Source: Argentina anserina
Taxonomy: Eukaryota > Streptophyta > Magnoliopsida > Rosales > Rosaceae
DNA: 64,000 nt
Reading direction: 5' to 3'
Assembly (NCBI RefSeq): GCF_933775445.1
Contig: NC_065875.1
Location: 25,109,555-25,173,554 of the forward strand
The notes beneath the pieces are model-generated. The model ran no database searches. It was not told the origin of the DNA and was given only the letters and a program-made list of their open reading frames with translations. This document shows, in pieces, positions 57,972 to 64,000 of this stretch. The translations under genes were made by a program, and so were the position numbers. Numbering within the stretch: the first letter of the stretch is position 1; every line of letters starts with the position of its first letter.

Positions 57972-60945
57972 ATGGTGTGGGAGAGAATAAGAAGCCCTCA
58001 TTTCTTCTCCAACTTCTGCTGCTGTTCCAGATCAAAACGCACTGCTTATTCTTCCTCTTCTTCAGAGGCTTCACTTCTGTTACATGAGGAAAATGACGAT
58101 GAGGTGGTTACAAAGCCCGGATGGAAGGCCATGCCTTACATTTTGGGGAACGAAGCTATCGAGAAGATGTCAACTTATAGGCTCACAACAAACTTGATGG
58201 TGTATTTGGTGAGGGAATAACACATGGATCAGGTTTTTGCTGCAAATCTTCTCGCTCTCTGGACTTGTGCTCTCTGTTTGTTCACCGTTCTTGGTGCTTC
58301 TCTTGCTGATACCTACCTTGGCAAATTCCGAACGATTCTTTTCGCTTCCTTTGCAAGTCTTCTGGTAAATAAACTTAACACACTTTACTTATAGATATGA
58401 ACTACTTCTCATACTATGTTTAAGGTGTAATGGTGCATTTGACGAATTGTTGCTTAATAGATAGATTTAACTAGTTTGAGATTTAGTTTTCGGATTCTTG
58501 AGCCCTTAGTTCCTTCCCTAATGAAACAAATCACTGTAAAAAACGATCTAATGTAAGTATACCACCTTATTAACATGTAGGGCATGGTGACACTGACTGT
58601 GACAGCTTTCGTGCCACAACTGCGGCCTCCGCGGTGCGATCTTGGTCAGCAGTGCATTGGCCACACAAAATTTCAGTTGTGGATTTTGATTATGGGGTTA
58701 AGCTGGTTAGGCACAGGCAGCGCTAGGATTAGGCCATGCAGCCTCCCCTTTGGAATTGACCAGTTTGATACTTCAACTATGGAAGGAAGACTAGCAACCC
58801 GTAGCTTCTTAAATTGGTACTATACCTCAGCTACAGTAGTTGTGTGGATCAATCAAGTCTTCCTGGTCTACATTCAAGACTCTGTGAATTGGGCTCTGGG
58901 ATTTGGCATACCCACCCTGCTGATGATTTTATGTGCAATTCCACTATTTTTGGATGGATCGAATATGTGTGTGTGGGTGAAGCCAGAAGGAAGCATATTC
59001 TTAAGCTTTGCACAAGTAGTGGTTGCTCTGCATACAAGAAGCGCCATCATAAGCTTCTAAATGATGAAAGGGTACACGGTGTTCTGTTCGATGTTTCGTT
59101 GGATGGGAATGCAGTATTGTCCAAGCTTCCTCTGCCTACTCGATCTAGGTAACATTTATGTCTCTCTCAATTTATATTAATTTGCCTTAAATTAGCTGAA
59201 GGAACAAGTGTTTCATGATTAAAATTCTGTGTTAAAATCATCATCTGCCTCTACATCAGTACTCTTACTAATTAGATTAGTATTTTGCTGCACCTCCGCT
59301 TCTTGAAGAAAGCAGCCCTAGTGGTGGATGATGAACTTAAAAATGGATTTTCTGCAAATGTATTGAGGCTGTGCACCATCCAACAAGTTGAAGATGCCAT
59401 GTGTGTGATAAAAACAATCCCAATATGGGCATCTGGTGGCATCTTCCTGCTCGTGTTGGTACAAGAAGGAACATTTATGGTATCTGAAAATACAAGATAG
59501 AACAATAACGAGTAATAGCAGCGGAATATGTAGAAGAATTTTACTTTTCTATTGAATAAATGATATTACAATGATTACACCTTAATCAATAATAATGTTA
59601 TTCTCAAAAGTAAAAATATTTCTTACTTGATAGTCACAATCAAGTATGAAACAAACTCACTAAGATCGTTGCTTCAAGTGTCGATACAACTTCACTAATA
59701 TCGTTGTAGTCACACGGATGATCAACTTCATTAAGAACGTTGACGTTGCCACTAAGGTCTTCAATGGAGTCACACAGATTTTCTAGCATTAAGCTCTCAT
59801 TTTTGTGAATTTTCTTCTCTTTGGTTTCACCTTATTTCTTCTATTGTTTCTTGTCCGTGTATCTCTTGGGAGGCTCGATTCCCTTCTGCCTCACCACACC
59901 CCACTACATATATATACCTCCTTTATATAACTCAAAGCAAGATCCTCTAAATCCTAGCACAAATAGGTATTAAGCTCAAATCCCTTCCTAATACAACTTT
60001 AGATTAAAAAAAAGGAAAAAATCCATATAAATATGGAATACACCTTTTAAAATAAATCTCTTTTCTATAACAATCTCTATATACCCAAATATATATCAAT
60101 CTACCCATAATCAAATCGGTGGAGACTTCTTTGGTAGGAAAAACAAACCATAATCTTTTCATAGTCCAATTAGGAAACAAACTTCAATTCTCCTTTTGCA
60201 TATCAAATCTTCATGACTTGTCCTCCACACCTTTGGATCTTCATCAACTATATGGAGTTCAATATATATACATTCAGTATCACAAGCCCTAACAATGGAT
60301 CGTCGCATTGGAACAAAACTCCAAATGCCTGCAGGTTCAATAAAAATAATGTCATTGAGCATTATAATCATATGGCTCCCATTGTACGACAGTGTTATAC
60401 AACCAGCCCCGAAGAAGATCACTAGATATGAAGATGGGATCCCAACTCTGGAAAAAATAGGAATGGGGTACGTCTTCTCAATTCTATGTATGTTGGTGGC
60501 TGGATTGGTTGAGCAAAAGAGAAGAAACATGGCTACATTACATGTTGAAACACCAATTGGGGTTGCACCCATGTCTATTTTCTGGTCGATTCCTCAACTA
60601 GTGCTTCTGGGGCTCAGTGAGGTGTTTGGGGCTCTTGGGCACATCGAGTTTTATAACAAAGTGTTCCCTGAGAAGATGAAGAGTATTGGGAACTCCCTAA
60701 TCTATCTTTGCATGGCAGGTGCTACTTATATAAGTAGTTTGGTGGTGACCGTTGTGCACAATGTTACCGGAAAGCATGGCCAACCCAGCTGGTTGGATAA
60801 TGATATTAATGCTGGCAGATTGGACTACTTCTACTTCTTGATAGCTGGGTTGGGGATGCTGAATTTTGTTTACCTTTTGTTCTGTGCTTGTGGATATAGA
60901 TATAAGGTTAGTGTGAAGGCGATAGAAATAGTCCCTGATGTTTAA
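57972..60945 (+). pseudogene. NRT1/PTR transporter pseudogene, NPF2 type (NPF2.12/2.13-like)
   Basis: Remains of a gene with former exons near 57972-58364, 58581-59148 and about 59281-60945. NPF2 signatures are clear: GWKAMPYILGNEAIEKM, HMDQVFAANLL, IRPCSLPFGIDQFDTST, YIQDSVNWALGFGIPT, MDRRIGTKLQMPAGSI, FPEKMKSIGNSL and INAGRLDYFY. Three lesions are visible. TAA at 58218-58220 replaces the expected Tyr codon before HMDQVF. A 2-base insertion within CTCT around 59026-59029 shifts the frame before AYKKRHHKLL. A 792-bp solo LTR splits the last exon at 59485-60276. Downstream of the LTR the frame is open to TAA at 60943. A product would at most be short fragments. Relatives move nitrate in seed or phloem (from memory). 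Sequence decay outside the lesions is modest, so the loss looks fairly recent. Confidence 0.88.
59485..60276. mobile_element. Solo LTR (792 bp) inserted in the NPF2 pseudogene
   Basis: The insert starts TGAAAATAC and ends ATACATTCA, that is TG...CA with TGAA/TTCA inverted ends. It is flanked by the 5-bp duplication GTATC at 59480-59484 and 60277-60281. Taking out the insert and one GTATC copy makes the transporter frame continuous across the joint. The 5-bp duplication, TG/CA ends and lack of gag, pol or a second LTR identify a solo LTR left by recombination. Orientation and family (Copia or Gypsy) cannot be decided. Confidence 0.85.
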
Positions 60946-61193
60946 GGAACCTTTATCATAGTATGTAAATGTAAAATATGGTGACGTGGGTGAGTGTTCG
61001 AACCAGAATCTAATCCTCAAATAACTTGGGTATACATTACACTGATCTTCAGGAAAAAAGAAGAAGATACACACTAGTACGCTCATACACGTCGTGCCTG
61101 TAAGATTTTCTGCTTAATACTACCTATTGGCCATTGTTATGAACTCCAATATATATGCTACCTACAACAATTTAACAAAGGAATAATAAATCT

Positions 61194-62552
61194 CTAGGAC
61201 TGGGGTTTTATGTTGTTTACTGGAATGGTTAACCTTCTCTTTCTGTTTGCCCCCCATCTACATAATTGTCTGCGTCTGCCATTGCTAGGCTCTTGAAGAA
61301 GTAGATCAGCTTCTCCATCATTAAGCGAAGCAAGGCTCTCCAAGTAAACTCCAACACTTTCAACTTTGCCAGTTCCACGGATTGCTTGCATGAGATGGCA
61401 ATTTTCATTTCTATTGTAAAGTGATAGCATTTCTTCCCGCACTCCCAAATCCCAAGATTGGTCCCAGTTACAAAACCTTGATAAGTAGTTCGGAATGGAG
61501 ACCCTCACATTAACTTTAGTCCAAGACTCTACGTTTCCATACTCCATCATGACCCAGATGTGATTACACAGTCCTGGTGTATTCACTGTTATAAACAGCC
61601 TCTCTTCCCTGAAGACCCCGAGATTTAAGTAGCTTGGAAATGATTCCGGCAATGGAATTTCACGAATCTCCTCCTCTGCTAAATGGAGAGATACGAGCAT
61701 CGTTGGCCCTCCTTGAAATGGGGGATTGTTGAACATCAACCAGTGAAAGCTACCATTCAACAAGATACCACCATGACTTGAACAACAACGAGAATAACTA
61801 TAGGGAAATTGCTTCTCAATCACTCGCCAATGACCAGTTTTTAAGGTGTAGACACTAAATAGAGTAACAAGGTGACCATTATGTCTATACACTTTTCCAT
61901 GTACTGCTATGTAATCATCAATGGAGTGATCAAATCCGAACCCATAAAGAAGAGGCCGAAGAGGCCTCGTTGTAAGATCTGGTGGCGGAGGTAACTCCTT
62001 TGATTTCCTGGTTGCAGGGTTAAGCATATATAATAGAGACTCCATGTATTTTCCGTTCAACAATTGTCCATGTAATTTGCAAAGCAACAAGCCATTGCAG
62101 TGAGACGCCCAGCTGATTTCAAAATGTTTCAATTCACTGAAAACCCAGTCGAGCTTTGTGGGTACAATATCATGTTCATTCAGAGTTTCAATATTCGAAT
62201 TGAGATCAAAAGAGTAAAGGGAAAATGGCCAAGTGTTCCCATGTTTTGGGAGGATCGTTTGGTTGTGACCGGTATAGATGACTCTTTGTCTTTGGCGGAA
62301 TACATGCTCATTCTGAAAAGTTTTATCACGGTGCAGTTTGACAAATTTGGGGCCGTAAATTAGAGAATGCCATGATTTTGAAACACATCTGAATCGGCAT
62401 AAGGATTTGACCGGAAGCCGTGAAAGAATATCCTCCTTGACCTCGACTGGAAGGGCCGGAAGGCTGTGGCTATTAGCTTTGCAGTTCCTCATCCTCACCT
62501 CCATGCCAAGCGTCCAGGCGACAAAACTGTATGATGGATTGTAAGCTCCCAA
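61194..62552 (-). CDS. F-box protein with F-box-associated (FBA-type) domain
   Basis: Single-exon reverse frame of 452 aa. The F-box spans about residues 31-70 (LPALPVEVKEDILSRLPVKS followed by LCRFRCVSKSWHSLIYGPKF). The rest is a kelch-like FBA region with typical blocks (HCNGLLLC, NPATRKSKELPPPP, YGFGFDHSIDDY, GSFHWLMFNNPPF, WTKVNVRVSIP). These proteins bind SKP1 through the F-box in SCF ubiquitin ligases and choose targets through the C-terminal domain. The target is unknown; in plants this family is large and fast-evolving. The start could equally be Met17 (MEVRMRNCKANSH), which brings the F-box closer to the N-terminus as is usual. The gene is convergent with the NPF2 pseudogene, 248 bases apart. 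Confidence 0.9.
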   Translation of the reverse strand: MGAYNPSYSFVAWTLGMEVRMRNCKANSHSLPALPVEVKEDILSRLPVKSLCRFRCVSKSWHSLIYGPKFVKLHRDKTFQNEHVFRQRQRVIYTGHNQTILPKHGNTWPFSLYSFDLNSNIETLNEHDIVPTKLDWVFSELKHFEISWASHCNGLLLCKLHGQLLNGKYMESLLYMLNPATRKSKELPPPPDLTTRPLRPLLYGFGFDHSIDDYIAVHGKVYRHNGHLVTLFSVYTLKTGHWRVIEKQFPYSYSRCCSSHGGILLNGSFHWLMFNNPPFQGGPTMLVSLHLAEEEIREIPLPESFPSYLNLGVFREERLFITVNTPGLCNHIWVMMEYGNVESWTKVNVRVSIPNYLSRFCNWDQSWDLGVREEMLSLYNRNENCHLMQAIRGTGKVESVGVYLESLASLNDGEADLLLQEPSNGRRRQLCRWGANRKRRLTIPVNNIKPQS

Positions 62553-62816
62553 CCAGACCGTATAGAAAAACTACTGTTAATCCAGAGGTTGTTTCGTTGA
62601 TGGTTGTTTAATGAGTTCCTTTTCTGTATATGCAAAGGAAATAAAATTTTCCTCTTCCACCTGAAAATAGGAAATCCTAAACTGGTCCCAAGTCCTAACC
62701 GTGTATGTATTTGAAGTTGAATGAAAATCCAAAGTAACACTTGGCCATTGACCTACTGCATGTCAATATATGGGGTTTCCGGATCAAAGGAGGAAGAAAA
62801 ATAATATTCATAATAT

Positions 62817-63143
62817 TTTTTTTATTTTCAGTTCCCAGACATTTCTTATATGGGACCCGAAGACAAACTCAGCGGAAGACAACCCTCAAATGCTCCACGG
62901 TAGTACACCGTTACATACCGAAGCGGAGATGCCAATTTAGAAACCGGGCATCAGGATATCCCCACGGTCGAAAGTAATATTTCCGGCGTGGGACTAATCC
63001 CTGACGGATCCCATGTGAAATGGTTCCAACTCGGAATTTCACCAGGTGCCCTAGCCACAATAATGTCCTTCATGCCCTAAATCAGGCTCATATTATGACC
63101 CAGTTAAAAATAAAGAGATGTGTAATGACTCCGCCAACGATCG
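62817..63143 (-). mobile_element. 5'-truncated copy of the SINE at 33783-34192
   Basis: The reverse complement of this 327-bp segment aligns with 33860-34190 through many shared blocks (CGATCGTTGG, ACCATTTCACATGGG, GTGGGGATA, CTCCGCTTC, GTGTAC.ACCG, AAATGTCT). A T-rich run (the element's A-tail on the other strand) abuts the left flank. A perfect 17-bp duplication, AATAATATTCATAATAT, lies at 62800-62816 and 63144-63160. Compared with the full copy it lacks the first 77 bases, with the break inside the B-box-like sequence. Confidence 0.75.
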
Positions 63144-63480
63144 AATAATATTCATAATATAATCCTCATCTTTTGTCATAAACTTGATGGAAAATTGTAT
63201 TGCGTATCACCAATTATGGTATCTTCATCCGAGTGATACCTTATAGTACTTGATCACTAACCAAATCATGATGATGTACAGATACTCGCACACAAACATA
63301 ACCAAATCATGAGATTAATTTATCGTTCCTCCAACTCCATATCATATCACATAATCACATATCTCGTAGTAGTTGAATACACATGTGATTGCCCCAACTC
63401 TGTCTGTGTGTGTGAGGTAGGTCTCTTGTTCCTCCCTCAATCAAATTCAGTTCCCTGCAAAGAAGAAGAAAATCAAGAAA

Positions 63481-64000
63481 ATGGAGAAAGCAGTGCCCGC
63501 ACTTGTTCTTGGAATGAGAGGAATAGGAAAGAAAGTATCAACCAGAGATGCATGGGTAAACGACGGACCTTTAACTGTTAGAACTTTTGATATTGGAATT
63601 TATCGGCTTTACCTACCAAATTAGGCTTTGCTGAGACTCGCTTAGGCTTTGGTGTGCTACATTTTCAGGTCAACATGCTGCCTGATCGGTCATTCGAAGT
63701 CTTGGGTCTCATGGAACGCGAGTCTCAAAAAGCTTTACAAGACTTTGGATGGATTACCGGGTGCAATTCGAGAGCTATTTCGACAAACAGAGCTATGATG
63801 AACTGGTAGAGTTATCCTTTATTCTGTGTAAGATTACTGTCCGCAGAAATTTCGTTTTTCTTTACAGTTTAATCTTCATTTTTGTTTTGATTTATTAACA
63901 TTAGTTTGAGGTAGTGGTATTCAAAACCGTTTGTTACAGTAGCAAAGTTGATGCTTTTGAATTGGGAGGCCTAAATCGATATTCTGAAAACACCGTAGCG
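63481..64000 (+). CDS. Possible partial gene of unknown product at the right edge
   Basis: An ATG at 63481 opens MEKAVPALVLGMRGIGKK and could run to a donor at about 63554 (GCATGG|GTAAAC). A good acceptor (TACATTTTCAG) at about 63669 is followed by an open stretch of about 45 codons. I could not recognise a family, and a stop soon follows in the simplest joined frame, so exon choice is uncertain. Treat this as a transcription-unit suggestion rather than a gene model. Confidence 0.2.

Noticed and set aside
1..64000. Conserved plant miRNAs, tRNAs, rRNA and CRISPR arrays
   Set aside because: Reading for common mature miRNA sequences (156, 159, 160, 164, 166, 167, 169, 171, 172, 319, 396, 398, 399) and for tRNA B boxes in a cloverleaf gave nothing beyond the SINE head; CRISPR arrays are not expected in a plant genome and none was seen.

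Overview
This window is nuclear DNA from a flowering plant. The evidence is intron-rich genes with GT-AG splice sites, plant-only families (TPLATE-complex muniscin, DYW-class PPR, HD-Zip I, NPF transporters, glyoxal-oxidase-like proteins, twin-LOV protein, extracellular-LRR receptor-like protein) and AT-rich spacers full of small transposon relics. Protein similarity remembered by eye suggests a woody or rosaceous eudicot. That placement is an inference and was not tested.

Layout. 1-2309 (-): 5' part of an LRR receptor-like protein running off the left edge. 3225-8160 (-): TPLATE complex muniscin-like gene (TML), 11 exons including a 5'UTR exon. 10494-13453 (+): twin LOV (PAS/LOV) protein, 7 exons. 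15103-16872 and 20409-22151 (+): two single-exon galactose/glyoxal-oxidase-like paralogues. 23143-26647 (-): NPF4-type transporter, 5 exons. 26.7-35.2 kb: an 8.5-kb gene-free stretch holding several non-autonomous transposons. 35249-37096 (-): DYW PPR editing factor. 41230-42909 (+): HD-Zip I factor. 46448-47972 (-): predicted plastid small-multidrug-export-family membrane protein. 49531-50212 (+): small RRM protein. 50721-53072 (+): seven-bladed RCC1 protein. 53560-56494 (-): PTST2-like CBM48 protein. 57972-60945 (+): NPF2-type transporter pseudogene split by a solo LTR. 61194-62552 (-): F-box protein. After about 63481 lies a possible partial gene.

These genes do not form one pathway. What links several of them is gene order. 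NPF4, HD-Zip I, RRM, RCC1, PTST2-like and NPF2 occur in the order I remember for Arabidopsis At1g27040 to At1g27080, so the right half looks like a conserved ancestral block with a few extra genes. Within that block the NPF2 member is dead here.

The most notable structural observations are: a full-length tRNA-like SINE (33783-34192) with a 5'-truncated sister 29 kb away, each with a perfect target-site duplication; two copies of a roughly 130-150 bp T-tailed retroposon; two hAT-type non-autonomous elements; a 231-bp Helitron-like element; and the solo LTR (59485-60276, TSD GTATC) inside the NPF2 pseudogene. I found no CRISPR array, tRNA gene, rRNA or recognised miRNA.
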